From an uncultured Actinomycetes bacterium (GTDB lineage Bacteria; Actinomycetota; Actinomycetes; Nanopelagicales; Nanopelagicaceae), in the NCBI GenBank assembly GCA_903832395.1, contig CAILBF010000219.1, positions 1-24,243 on the forward strand: a stretch of 24,243 nt of DNA, written 5' to 3'. Of the stretch, positions 16,499-24,243 are shown in pieces. Numbering within the stretch: the first letter of the stretch is position 1; the number at the start of each line of letters is the position of its first letter. The notes beneath the pieces are model-generated. The model was not told where the DNA came from. It did not search any database and saw only the letters and a list, made by a program, of their open reading frames with translations. A program made the position numbers and the translations under genes.

Positions 16499-19171
16499 GT
16501 GTCAAAGGTCCGCGTACACGAGTTAGCAAAACAACTCGGTATGGAGAGCAAGGAAGTTCTTGCAAAGCTCCAAGATATGGGTGAGTTCGTAAAATCGGCA
16601 TCTTCGACGGTAGAAGCGCCAGTAGTACGCAAGCTCATCGAAATGTTTCCAGATGCAAAACCAGCTGAGGAAAAGAAGCCTGTTAAAAAGGCGGCGGCAA
16701 AGAAGGCTGCGGCAAAACCGACAGAGGAAGTAAGTGCCCAACAGGCCGCAGAGTTAGCTGCCGAACTCGGTGTTGATTTAGAAGCACTCAAGGCAGAACA
16801 AGTTCGCGCTGAAGCGCACAAAGCAGATTTGCATGCAAAGGCCGAAGCAACTCGCGCGGCTGAAGATGCACCCGCCGTTGACGCACCCAAGCCAGCACCA
16901 CGTGCGGGCAATAATCCATTTTCATCCGGCATATCTGCAGTACCTCGTCCGCCACGTCCGGGCAACAATCCATTTTCAACGGCAGGCGCAGTTCCGCGTC
17001 CACCACAACGACCAACTGGCGCACCACGTCCAGGAATGGCAGGCGCACGTCCAGGCTCAGTTCGTCCAGGATTTGCTGCACGACCACCAGGATCGCGTCC
17101 ACCTGCAGGTGCGGGATTTCCTCCACGCACTGGCGGTGCTCCAACAACTGGAACTCCATATAAAAGTAATGGCCCAGCGGGCGCTCCATCAACGGGTGCA
17201 CCTGCTCGTCCCGGGGGCTCTCGTCCACCTCAACGTGGTGGTGCTGGCGGTGCGTTTGGAAAAAATGCAAGTAAAAAATCTGGCCGTAAAGCTAAATCGC
17301 GTAAAGCACTTCGCGATGAGTTCGACAATATGCAGGCACCGCAACTTGGTGGAGCAGTTGTTCCGCACGGCGATGGAAAAACGCCAATCCGTATGCGTCG
17401 CGGCTCTTCATTGGCCGACTTCGCCGACAAAATTGGTGCAGATCCAGCAGCACTAGTTGCCGCACTCTTTCACTTAGGCGAAATGGTTACAGCTACACAA
17501 TCTGTTGATGCCGATACTTTTGAACTTCTTGGTGCGCAACTTGGATATGAAATCCAAATTGTTAGCCCTGAGGATGAAGATCGCGAACTGCTTCAAGGCT
17601 TTGATATTGATTTAGCCGATGAACTAGCCGCCCTTGATCCAGAAAAGCTGGTTGCACGTCCACCAGTTGTTACTGTCATGGGTCACGTTGACCACGGTAA
17701 AACATCACTTCTGGATGCTATTCGTAAGAGTGAAGTCATGAAGTCTGAAGCTGGTGGAATCACTCAGCACATTGGTGCTTATCAAATTCATCACAATCAC
17801 AATGGAAATGATCGCGCGATTACATTTATTGATACGCCAGGTCACGAGGCATTTACTGCCATGCGTGCACGTGGTGCAAAAGTCACTGATATCGCCGTAC
17901 TTGTAGTTGCTGCCGATGATGGCATCATGCCTCAGACAATTGAGGCTTTGAACCATGCACAAGCCGCCGATGTTCCAATCGTTGTAGCTGTTAACAAGAT
18001 GGATAAAGAAGGCGCAAATGCCGACAAGGTCCGCCAACAGCTCACTGAGTACAACTTGATCGCTGAAGAGTACGGCGGAGAGACAATCTTCGTTGACGTA
18101 TCTGCAAAAACAGGTCTTGGTGTAGATGCTCTTATCGAATCAATTCTTCTTACTGCCGATGCGGCAATTGATCTTCGTGCAATTGCCGATGACAGCGCTC
18201 GTGGTGTGGCAATTGAAGCCCACTTAGATCGCGGTCGTGGTCCAGTTACAACCGTCCTAGTTCAACGCGGAACGTTAAAGATCGGCGATGCAATTGTTGC
18301 CGGTGGCTCATTCGGTCGCGTACGTGCGATGCTCGATGAAAACGGCGATAACGTAGAAACTGCCGGTCCATCTCGTCCAGTTCAAGTTCTTGGATTTACT
18401 TCAGTACCAAGTGCTGGAGATACATTCTTAGTTGCCGATGAAGATCGCACTGCGCGTCAGATTGCTGAAAAGCGTCAGGCCGCAGAGCGAAATGCTCAAC
18501 TTGCTAAGGCGCGCAAGAAGGTTTCTCTGGAAGACTTCATGGAGCAGTCCAAGGTGTCAACGCTTAACTTAATTCTCAAGGGTGACGTCAGCGGTTCCGT
18601 TGAAGCGCTGGAAGAAGCTCTCATGGCTTTAGATGTTGGCGCAGAAGTTGATCTTCGCGTTATTCACCGTGGCGTTGGAGCAATTACCAAGAGCGACATC
18701 ACCTTGGCATCTGCATCAACTGCAGTTGTTATCGGCTTCAATGTTAAGCCCGAGCCACAAACTGCAATCTTTGCCGATCAAGAGGGTGTTGAAGTTCGCT
18801 TCTACTCCGTTATTTATCAGGCAATCGATGATGTTGAACTCTCACTTAAGGGTCTGCTCAAGCCAATCTACGAAGAGGTCGTACTTGGTAATGCAGAAGT
18901 TCGTGAGATCTTCAAATCATCTAAGGCCGGCAACATTGCGGGCTCTATCGTTAAGGATGGAATCATCCGACGTAACGCAAAGGCGCGCATTTTGCGTGGG
19001 GATCAAATCCTCGTCGATGACCTAACAATCGATTCACTCAAGCGATTTAAGGACGATGCAACTGAAGTTAAAGAGGGCTTCGAGTGCGGAATTGGCCTTG
19101 GCAATATGAAGGAAATCGCCATTGGTGACACGATTCAAGTATTTGAGATGCGCGAGAAAAAGCGAGTATAA
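16499..19171 (+). CDS. infB: Translation initiation factor IF-2
   Basis: A GTPase that places initiator tRNA on the 30S subunit and joins the subunits. I choose GTG 16499 (890 aa) over TTG 16460, because VSKVRVHELAKQLG is the usual family N-terminus and AGGGGA stands just upstream. Order: IF2_N domain (1 to about 55), Lys/Ala-rich stretch, Pro/Gly/Arg-rich linker (about 130-255), a second IF2_N (about 300-350), then the G domain with GHVDHGKT (395-402), DTPGH (445-449) and NKMD (499-502), followed by domains II-IV. The linker holds two copies of PGNNPFS or AGNNPFS, as in actinobacterial IF-2. rbfA follows 3 nt later. Confidence 0.97.
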   Translation: MSKVRVHELAKQLGMESKEVLAKLQDMGEFVKSASSTVEAPVVRKLIEMFPDAKPAEEKKPVKKAAAKKAAAKPTEEVSAQQAAELAAELGVDLEALKAEQVRAEAHKADLHAKAEATRAAEDAPAVDAPKPAPRAGNNPFSSGISAVPRPPRPGNNPFSTAGAVPRPPQRPTGAPRPGMAGARPGSVRPGFAARPPGSRPPAGAGFPPRTGGAPTTGTPYKSNGPAGAPSTGAPARPGGSRPPQRGGAGGAFGKNASKKSGRKAKSRKALRDEFDNMQAPQLGGAVVPHGDGKTPIRMRRGSSLADFADKIGADPAALVAALFHLGEMVTATQSVDADTFELLGAQLGYEIQIVSPEDEDRELLQGFDIDLADELAALDPEKLVARPPVVTVMGHVDHGKTSLLDAIRKSEVMKSEAGGITQHIGAYQIHHNHNGNDRAITFIDTPGHEAFTAMRARGAKVTDIAVLVVAADDGIMPQTIEALNHAQAADVPIVVAVNKMDKEGANADKVRQQLTEYNLIAEEYGGETIFVDVSAKTGLGVDALIESILLTADAAIDLRAIADDSARGVAIEAHLDRGRGPVTTVLVQRGTLKIGDAIVAGGSFGRVRAMLDENGDNVETAGPSRPVQVLGFTSVPSAGDTFLVADEDRTARQIAEKRQAAERNAQLAKARKKVSLEDFMEQSKVSTLNLILKGDVSGSVEALEEALMALDVGAEVDLRVIHRGVGAITKSDITLASASTAVVIGFNVKPEPQTAIFADQEGVEVRFYSVIYQAIDDVELSLKGLLKPIYEEVVLGNAEVREIFKSSKAGNIAGSIVKDGIIRRNAKARILRGDQILVDDLTIDSLKRFKDDATEVKEGFECGIGLGNMKEIAIGDTIQVFEMREKKRV

Positions 19172-19174
19172 ATA

Positions 19175-19609
19175 ATGAGTCCATCACATCGTACGTTAAA
19201 AGTTGCAGACCGCATCAAAGTGGTAGTGGCACAGATTTTAGAGACGAAGATTAAAGATCCCCGTCTCGGCTTTGTCACTGTCACCGATGCGCGCGTTACC
19301 GGTGACCTACAAATGGCTTCGGTCTTTTATACGGTCCTTGGCGACTTAGATGCTCGTGCATCAACGGCGGCAGCGTTAGAGAGCGCAAAAGGCGCAATCC
19401 GTTCAGCCCTTGGCCGCGAATTAGGTCTGCGCATTACGCCATCGATTGAGTTCTTTGAAGATGGATTGCCAGAGAGTGCCAAAGCTCTTGACTCCTTATT
19501 GGCTCGCGTCCACGAGCAAGATGCGGAAGTCGCGGCGCTTCGCAAAAATGCGACGTATGCAGGGGGAGAAGATCCCTATAAAGCACCACGCATAATCGAG
19601 TCGGAGTAA
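19175..19609 (+). CDS. rbfA: 30S ribosome-binding factor RbfA
   Basis: A 144-aa KH-like protein that binds immature 30S subunits and aids 16S rRNA 5'-end processing. The start MSPSHRTLKVADRIKVVVAQ and the segment DPRLGFVTVTDARVTGDLQ are typical, and ITPSIEFFEDGLPES (about 86-100) matches the family end. A mildly acidic tail (EDPYKAPRIIESE) follows. It lies between infB and truB, as is usual. Its TAA at 19607-19609 coincides with the region where truB must start. Confidence 0.95.
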   Translation: MSPSHRTLKVADRIKVVVAQILETKIKDPRLGFVTVTDARVTGDLQMASVFYTVLGDLDARASTAAALESAKGAIRSALGRELGLRITPSIEFFEDGLPESAKALDSLLARVHEQDAEVAALRKNATYAGGEDPYKAPRIIESE

Positions 19610-19611
19610 TC

Positions 19612-20487
19612 ATCGAGCACGGGTTTCTGGTTGTAGATAAAGAGCCAGGAATGACAAGCCATGATGTTGTGGCAATTGCTCGTCGAGCACTGGGAACACG
19701 AAAAGTTGGTCATGCCGGCACGTTAGATCCAATGGCGACCGGGATATTAGTTTTAGGTTTTAATAATGGGACCCGACTTCTTCAGTACATCACCGATGGC
19801 GATAAGACGTATCAAGCAACTGTGGTTTTGGGTGCTGCGACGGTTACCGATGATAAGGAAGGCGAAATTATTTCCAACGGTGATGTTTCAGCGATTACCG
19901 ATGCGCAGATTGAAGTTGAGTTAGCAAAAATGCGCGGGCCCATCATGCAACGTCCAAGTTCGGTATCGGCGGTAAAGGTAGATGGTGAGCGCGCTTATGA
20001 TCGAGTTCGAGCTGGAGAAGTAGTTGAACTCGCTGCTCGCCAAGTCACCATTAGTCAGTTAGATATTCTTGAAATTCGCCACTTAGAGGCAACAGTTGAA
20101 GTCGATATTGAAGTCACATGTTCTGCCGGTACTTTCATTCGCGCAATCGCACGCGATTGCGGTAGCGCCCTTGGAGTTGGTGGACATCTATCCTCACTGC
20201 GCCGTAGCCGAGTTGCCGGCTTTAATCTGGATCAGGCCATCTCATTGAGCCAGTTGAAGAACGGTGAATTCACTCCGCTGGCGATGAGTGATATCGCACG
20301 AGCAACATTTAAGCTTCGTGAACTTGCTTTAGATGAACGACAAGAGCTCTCATTTGGTCGAGCACTATCAAATAACCCAACAGATGAGATTTATGCGGGC
20401 ATTAGTGGCGATGGTGAGTTAATTGCACTTTTGGCCAATAAGGATGGTTTAGCCAAGCCTATTGCAGTGTTCGCTGCGGCTAATTAA
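19612..20487 (+). CDS. truB: tRNA pseudouridine(55) synthase TruB, start codon unusual
   Basis: Makes pseudouridine 55 in the T-loop of tRNAs. The catalytic Asp is in VGHAGTLDPMATG. The first standard start is ATG 19651 (278 aa), but the codons just upstream encode HGFLVVDKEPG, the family's conserved first strand and motif I (LLLDKPxG in E. coli). No ATG, GTG or TTG exists in this frame between an upstream stop at 19579-19581 and 19651. I therefore place the start at ATC 19612, 5 nt after GGAG (19603-19606); ATC 19609 or CTG 19627 are alternatives. The product is then about 291 aa. TruB identity is secure; the start is inference. Confidence 0.85.
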   Translation: MEHGFLVVDKEPGMTSHDVVAIARRALGTRKVGHAGTLDPMATGILVLGFNNGTRLLQYITDGDKTYQATVVLGAATVTDDKEGEIISNGDVSAITDAQIEVELAKMRGPIMQRPSSVSAVKVDGERAYDRVRAGEVVELAARQVTISQLDILEIRHLEATVEVDIEVTCSAGTFIRAIARDCGSALGVGGHLSSLRRSRVAGFNLDQAISLSQLKNGEFTPLAMSDIARATFKLRELALDERQELSFGRALSNNPTDEIYAGISGDGELIALLANKDGLAKPIAVFAAAN

Positions 20488-20493
20488 CTAGGT

Positions 20494-20499
20494 AATAAT
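20494..20499 (+). promoter_or_regulatory. Candidate leaderless -10 box for ribF
   Basis: AATAAT (5 of 6 to TATAAT) lies 6 nt before ATG 20506 in the short truB-ribF gap, and no SD is present. This fits a leaderless ribF start in addition to readthrough from truB. Confidence 0.4.
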
Positions 20500-20505
20500 A
20501 AAGCC

Positions 20506-21378
20506 ATGAGCGTCGTTGTCATCGGAGTATTTGATGGAGTCCATAAGGGCCACCAAGAAGTACTCAATCGCGCAAAAGTAATCGCCGATGGTGAAAATAT
20601 TATCGCCCTGACTTTTGATCCACATCCAGTGAGCGTCTTCGCTCCCGATCGCGCACCAACCCTATTGACGGTTCTTACCGATCGCATTGAGCTATTAAAG
20701 ATTCACAACGCCGATCAAGTTGCCGTCATGCGCTTTACACCCGAGTTCGCGGCAATGAGCCCTGAGGATTTCGTCAATAAGATTCTAGTTGCGCAGTTAA
20801 GTGCAAAAAAGGTGGTTGTTGGCACAAACTTTACTTACGGCCATAAGGCTGCAGGTACTATCGAAACACTAAAGGCTCATACAGAGTTCGAAACTATTGT
20901 TTTAGACTTAGCTCCAGCCGATGGTGAAGTAGTTTCATCGACGCGCATTAGAAAACTTATCGTTGAAGGTAATGTAGAAAAGGCCCGTGAGCTTTTAACC
21001 CGCCCACATCGCTTAGATGGAATCGTTGTTCATGGCGAAAAACGTGGACGCGAAATTGGCTACCCAACGGCTAACTTGGGCGATTTGGAACATCAAACAA
21101 TTCCAGCCGATGGTGTTTATGCTGGATGGTTAAGTGTTGGAATCGATCGCTGGCCAGCTGCGATTTCAATTGGAACTAATCCAACTTTTGCCGGTGTACG
21201 TGGTCGCCAAGTCGAGGCATATGCTTTAGATCAAGTTGGCTTAGATCTCTATACAAAGCGCGCGACAATTGAATTCGGATGGCGCCTTCGAGATACGCTC
21301 ACATTTGATGGCCTTGAGCCACTGCTCGTTCAGATGGCCAAAGACTGCGCTAAAGCCCGCGAGTTAACGGAGCTTTAA
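20506..21378 (+). CDS. ribF: Bifunctional riboflavin kinase / FAD synthetase
   Basis: Makes FMN from riboflavin and then FAD, the cofactor also needed by the two oxidoreductases in this window. The 290-aa protein has an N-terminal nucleotidyltransferase with GVFDGVHKGH (7-16), FDPHPVSVF (37-45) and SSTRIR (144-149). The C-terminal riboflavin-kinase domain has GREIGYPTANL (181-191) and continues to about 285. Length and order are standard. It begins 18 nt after truB. Confidence 0.96.
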   Translation: MSVVVIGVFDGVHKGHQEVLNRAKVIADGENIIALTFDPHPVSVFAPDRAPTLLTVLTDRIELLKIHNADQVAVMRFTPEFAAMSPEDFVNKILVAQLSAKKVVVGTNFTYGHKAAGTIETLKAHTEFETIVLDLAPADGEVVSSTRIRKLIVEGNVEKARELLTRPHRLDGIVVHGEKRGREIGYPTANLGDLEHQTIPADGVYAGWLSVGIDRWPAAISIGTNPTFAGVRGRQVEAYALDQVGLDLYTKRATIEFGWRLRDTLTFDGLEPLLVQMAKDCAKARELTEL

Positions 21379-21386
21379 ACCTCGAT

Positions 21387-21416
21387 TTCACGTATCCATG
21401 AGGCCGCTGGTAGCCT
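21387..21416 (+). promoter_or_regulatory. Candidate rpsO promoter
   Basis: TTCACG (21387-21392; 4 of 6), an 18-nt spacer and TAGCCT (21411-21416) would start a transcript near 21424 and leave a leader of about 73 nt. Support is moderate only. Confidence 0.35.
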
Positions 21417-21425
21417 ATGCATCCA

Positions 21426-21467
21426 ACGAGAAAGCGATTTTCCGTGAGGTACACCGGAAAGCCCCGT
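21426..21467 (+). promoter_or_regulatory. Leader hairpin upstream of rpsO, possible S15 autoregulatory site
   Basis: TTTCCG (21439-21444) pairs with CGGAAA (21455-21460) over a 10-nt loop. GC (21434-21435) can pair with GC (21461-21462), and ACG (21426-21428) with CGT (21465-21467), giving one nested stem. S15 represses its own mRNA in several bacteria through unrelated leader structures; that this is such a site is inference. Confidence 0.35.
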
Positions 21468-21496
21468 GATCATCAGAAAAATAGGAGCACTACGAA

Positions 21497-21766
21497 ATGG
21501 CACTAACACCAGAAGCAACAGCAGCAATCGTCGCAGAGTACGGATCGACTCCTACTGATACGGGAAGTCCTGAGACTCAGGTCGCTTTGCTATCCAAGCG
21601 CATTGAAGAAATCACTACACACTTAAAAACCAACCCACATGACCACCACAACCGTCGCGGTCTTTTGTTACTAGTTGGACGTCGCCGTCGAATTCTTCAG
21701 TACCTCGCAAAGACAGATATCAATCGCTACCGTGCGATTATCGAAAAGCTCGGTATTCGCCGCTAA
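21497..21766 (+). CDS. rpsO: 30S ribosomal protein S15
   Basis: An 89-aa ribosomal protein that binds the central domain of 16S rRNA early in 30S assembly. The full family pattern is present: GSPETQVALLSKRI (about 22-35), the HxxDHHNRRGLLLLVGRRRRIL-type segment (here HDHHNRRG at 48-55, then the basic RRRR run), and ending IEKLGIRR. The length is exactly typical. AGGAG (21483-21487) stands 9 nt before the ATG. A 118-nt gap separates it from ribF, and pnp follows as in most bacteria. Confidence 0.98.
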   Translation: MALTPEATAAIVAEYGSTPTDTGSPETQVALLSKRIEEITTHLKTNPHDHHNRRGLLLLVGRRRRILQYLAKTDINRYRAIIEKLGIRR

Positions 21767-21919
21767 ATAAGTAATACCTACCCATCTAACATGCTAGAGG
21801 ATCAATGGTCCTCGGTAGTGGTTTCCGCAAAGGCTCTTTTTCAATAAGGCGTGCGTGAACTTCGATCGGAGATTCATTGTTTTTCTCTCGATGTGGGTAG
21901 TCGAGACAAAGGAGGACCC
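21767..21919 (+). promoter_or_regulatory. rpsO-pnp intergenic leader with two hairpins
   Basis: The first hairpin is GAGGATC (21797-21803) with GGTCCTC (21807-21813), one G-U pair and an AAT loop. GGTAG just after it can pair with CTACC near 21778-21782, or TAG with CTA (21794-21796). The second is TCTCGA (21886-21891) with TCGAGA (21901-21906), ending 1 nt before the SD AAAGGAGG (21908-21915). A T-run lies at 21836-21840 but is too far from a stem for a standard terminator. In other bacteria pnp leaders are cut by RNase III and autoregulated; a similar role here is inference. Confidence 0.4.
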
Positions 21920-24124
21920 ATGGAGGGTCAAGAGGTTCAATCAGCCGTTGCAGTAATTGATAACGGAAAGTTCGGAAAACGAGAGATTCGTTTTGAAACA
22001 GGACGCCTAGCGCGTCAAGCAGCAGGAGCTGCAGCAGTATTTCTAGATGATCAGACAATGATTTTCTCAGCAACTACTGCATCAAAGACACCAAAGGATC
22101 AATTTGATTTCTTTCCTTTAACAGTTGATGTTGAAGAGAAGATGTATGCAGTTGGTCGTATTCCAGGATCATTCTTCCGTCGTGAAGGCCGTCCATCAGA
22201 GGATGCGATTCTTACTTGCCGCTTAATCGATCGTCCATTGCGTCCATCATTTGTTAAGGGACTTCGTAATGAAGTTCAGATCGTTGTGACTGTAATGGCA
22301 CTCGACCCTGACCACATGTATGACGTCATTGCTATTAACGCTGCATCAATGTCAACACAGCTTGCTGGCTTGCCATTCTCAGGTCCAATCGGTGGCGTTC
22401 GCGTTGCTTTGATTGATGGCCAGTGGGTTGCATTCCCTAACCACTCACAGGTTGCTAACGCAGTCTTTGACATGGTTGTTGCCGGTCGCATAAGTGATGA
22501 TGGCGATGTTGCGATCATGATGGTTGAAGCTGAAGCTACAACTAAGACAATCGAACTCATTGCAGGTGGCGCACCAACTCCTAATGAAGAAGTTGTTGCA
22601 CAAGGCCTTGACGCCGCTAAGCCGTTCATCAAGATTCTCTGCGATGCTCAAGCAAAGCTTGCAAAGGTGGCTGCAAAGCCAACTGCAGAGTTCCCAGTTT
22701 TCCTTGATTACCAAGATGATGTTTATGCCGCCGTTGAAAAAGCAGCATCAACTGATCTTGCTAAGGCACTTACTGTTTCAGGTAAGCAAGAGCGCGAAAG
22801 TGCAATTGATGCAATTAGCGCATCGACTAAAGAGAGCGTTAGCGCAACTTTTGTTGGCCGTGAAAAGGAAGTCCCAGCGGCTTTCCGTTCATTGACTAAG
22901 AAGCTAGTTCGCCAGCGCGTTCTTCGCGACAAGATTCGTATGGATGGCCGTGGACTTCGCGACATCCGTGCCCTTTCCGCCGAGGTAGAAGTTATTCCTC
23001 GCGTTCACGGTTCAGCAATTTTCGAACGTGGCGAGACACAGATTCTTGGAATCACAACGCTAAACATGCTCAAAATGGAGCAGCAGTTAGATACGTTGAA
23101 TCCTGAAAATCACAAGCGTTACATGCACAACTACAACTTCCCACCATATTCAACTGGTGAGACCGGTCGTGTTGGTACACCTAAGCGCCGCGAAATCGGC
23201 CACGGTGCACTCGCTGAGCGCGCTTTGATTCCAGTTCTTCCAACACGCGAAGAGTTCCCTTACGCAATCCGTCAGGTCTCTGAAGCTCTTGGTTCAAATG
23301 GTTCAACATCAATGGGTTCTGTTTGTGCATCAACGCTTGCGTTATATAACGCAGGCGTTCCATTGCGCGCACCAGTTGCAGGTATTGCAATGGGTCTTAT
23401 CTCTGACACAGTCGATGGCAAGGTCGAGTACGTTGCCCTAACCGATATTCTCGGAGCAGAAGATGCGTTCGGCGATATGGACTTCAAAGTTGCTGGAACA
23501 AAAGATTTTGTTACAGCTTTGCAACTAGATACTAAGCTCGATGGAATCCCAGCATCTGTTCTTGCTGGTGCTCTTCTTCAAGCTAAGGAAGCCCGTCTTG
23601 CAATCCTTGATGTAATGAACGAAGCAATCGATGGCCCAGATGAGATGAGCCCGTTTGCTCCACGTATTATCTCAGTCAAGATTCCAGTAGATCAGATCGG
23701 TGCAGTAATCGGACCTAAGGGCAAGATTATTAATCAAATTCAAGATGAAACTGGCGCAGATATTTCTATCGAAGATGATGGAACGATCTACATCGGCGCA
23801 GTCGATGGCCCATCGGCCGAAGCTGCACGTGCCCAGATCAATGCCATTGCTAACCCACAAATGCCAGAAGTTGGCGAGCGTTACTTAGGTACCGTCGTGA
23901 AGCTTGCAGCATTTGGTGCCTTTATCTCACTAATGCCAGGAAAAGATGGCCTTCTACATGTATCTCAGATTCGCAAGATGCATGGCGGAAAGCGCATTGA
24001 AAACTTGGAAGAGGTCATGAAGGTTGGCGACAAGATTCAAGTTGAAATCGGCGAGATTGATCCAAAGGGCAAGTTGTCTTTGGTTCCAGTTCTTGAAGAT
24101 GGAACAACTGGTTCTGCTGAATAA
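21920..24124 (+). CDS. pnp: Polyribonucleotide nucleotidyltransferase (PNPase)
   Basis: A phosphorolytic 3'-5' exoribonuclease of RNA decay, active as a trimer. I take ATG 21920 (734 aa): AAAGGAGG stands 4 nt upstream and MEGQEVQSAVAVIDNG matches actinobacterial PNPases, whereas a GTG at 21851 would add 23 unrelated residues. Order: first RNase PH-like core (RFETGRLARQAAGA, FFRREGRPSEDA), a helical linker, second core with catalytic Asp509 and Asp515 in DILGAEDAFGDMD, then KH (VIGPKGKIINQIQDETGAD) and S1 (YLGTVVKLAAFGAFI) RNA-binding domains. The next gene starts directly after the stop. Confidence 0.98.
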   Translation: MEGQEVQSAVAVIDNGKFGKREIRFETGRLARQAAGAAAVFLDDQTMIFSATTASKTPKDQFDFFPLTVDVEEKMYAVGRIPGSFFRREGRPSEDAILTCRLIDRPLRPSFVKGLRNEVQIVVTVMALDPDHMYDVIAINAASMSTQLAGLPFSGPIGGVRVALIDGQWVAFPNHSQVANAVFDMVVAGRISDDGDVAIMMVEAEATTKTIELIAGGAPTPNEEVVAQGLDAAKPFIKILCDAQAKLAKVAAKPTAEFPVFLDYQDDVYAAVEKAASTDLAKALTVSGKQERESAIDAISASTKESVSATFVGREKEVPAAFRSLTKKLVRQRVLRDKIRMDGRGLRDIRALSAEVEVIPRVHGSAIFERGETQILGITTLNMLKMEQQLDTLNPENHKRYMHNYNFPPYSTGETGRVGTPKRREIGHGALAERALIPVLPTREEFPYAIRQVSEALGSNGSTSMGSVCASTLALYNAGVPLRAPVAGIAMGLISDTVDGKVEYVALTDILGAEDAFGDMDFKVAGTKDFVTALQLDTKLDGIPASVLAGALLQAKEARLAILDVMNEAIDGPDEMSPFAPRIISVKIPVDQIGAVIGPKGKIINQIQDETGADISIEDDGTIYIGAVDGPSAEAARAQINAIANPQMPEVGERYLGTVVKLAAFGAFISLMPGKDGLLHVSQIRKMHGGKRIENLEEVMKVGDKIQVEIGEIDPKGKLSLVPVLEDGTTGSAE

Positions 24125-24243
24125 ATGACAGTACGTCGCTCAGTTTTACCTAGCGGTCTGCGTATCGTTACTGAAGAAGTTACTTCGGTACGCAGCGCCG
24201 CGATTGGTATTTGGGTCAACGTTGGCTCAAGGGATGAGACCCC
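24125..24243 (+). CDS. M16 (insulinase-family) zinc protease, N-terminal fragment
   Basis: The ATG directly follows the pnp stop and 39 codons run to the right edge, so this is the 5' end of a gene. The peptide starts MTVRRSVLPSGLRIVTEEV and continues with AAIGIWVNVGSRDE. That is the first strand pair of M16 peptidases, just before the expected HxxEH zinc motif, which lies outside the window. A processing-protease-like M16 gene commonly follows pnp in Actinobacteria, which supports the call. Confidence 0.85.
   Translation, partial: MTVRRSVLPSGLRIVTEEVTSVRSAAIGIWVNVGSRDET

Noticed and set aside
16471..17456. Overlapping open frames on both strands (207 and 219 aa) in the infB linker
   Set aside because: They arise from the repetitive, Pro/Gly/Arg-coding DNA of IF-2. 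Compositions are low complexity and no start signals are seen.
21797..21841. Intrinsic terminator after rpsO
   Set aside because: The hairpin at 21797-21813 is 22 nt away from the T-run at 21836-21840, too far for standard termination.
21851..21919. Longer PNPase starting at GTG 21851
   Set aside because: The extra 23 residues do not resemble PNPase, and a strong SD precedes ATG 21920.
1..24243. CRISPR array, insertion sequence, tRNA or rRNA, phage or defence genes
   Set aside because: No regularly spaced repeats, transposase motifs, tRNA-like folds or rRNA segments were seen, and nearly all DNA is accounted for by recognised genes.

Overview
The window looks like chromosomal DNA from a small, moderate-GC actinobacterium. 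A freshwater acI-type lineage (Ca. Planktophila/Nanopelagicales) is my best guess. The reasons are the order dxr-rseP-ispG-proS followed by rimP-nusA-infB-rbfA-truB-ribF-rpsO-pnp, the short NusA, the IF-2 with a Pro/Gly/Arg-rich linker, the PNPase beginning MEGQ, tight packing with 0-4 nt gene junctions, and several starts preceded by TANNNT about 6-7 nt upstream with no Shine-Dalgarno (SD), as in leaderless actinobacterial genes. The lineage call is inference; no rRNA is present.

Region 1 (1-8869) is a polyamine uptake and breakdown island. A divergent FAD amine oxidoreductase, cut by the left edge, faces a gamma-aminobutyraldehyde dehydrogenase. A four-gene polyamine ABC importer follows (Tat-type lipoprotein, ATPase, two permeases), then a second FAD oxidoreductase and an agmatinase-family ureohydrolase. 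Together they could import putrescine or spermidine, make putrescine from agmatine, oxidise it to 4-aminobutanal and then to GABA. Glutamylputrescine synthetase and hydrolase are not in the window.

Region 2 (8870-14078) holds the MEP isoprenoid genes dxr and ispG, the site-2 protease rseP between them, and proS. The agmatinase stop codon directly abuts the dxr start, so the catabolic island is joined to a housekeeping operon. A TauE/SafE-family permease (14089-14868) separates proS from the next block.

Region 3 (14909-24243) is the translation and RNA-processing block: rimP, nusA, infB, rbfA, truB, ribF, rpsO, pnp and the start of an M16 zinc protease gene. All genes after position 750 are on the plus strand.

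The most notable points are the missing conventional start codon of truB, the divergent leaderless-type promoters at 732/792, a structured-looking leader before the second oxidoreductase, a perfect hairpin touching the agmatinase start, hairpins in the rpsO and pnp leaders, and a nusA-infB gap with tandem repeats where ylxR is usually found. I found no convincing novel multi-gene system, mobile element, CRISPR array, tRNA or rRNA.
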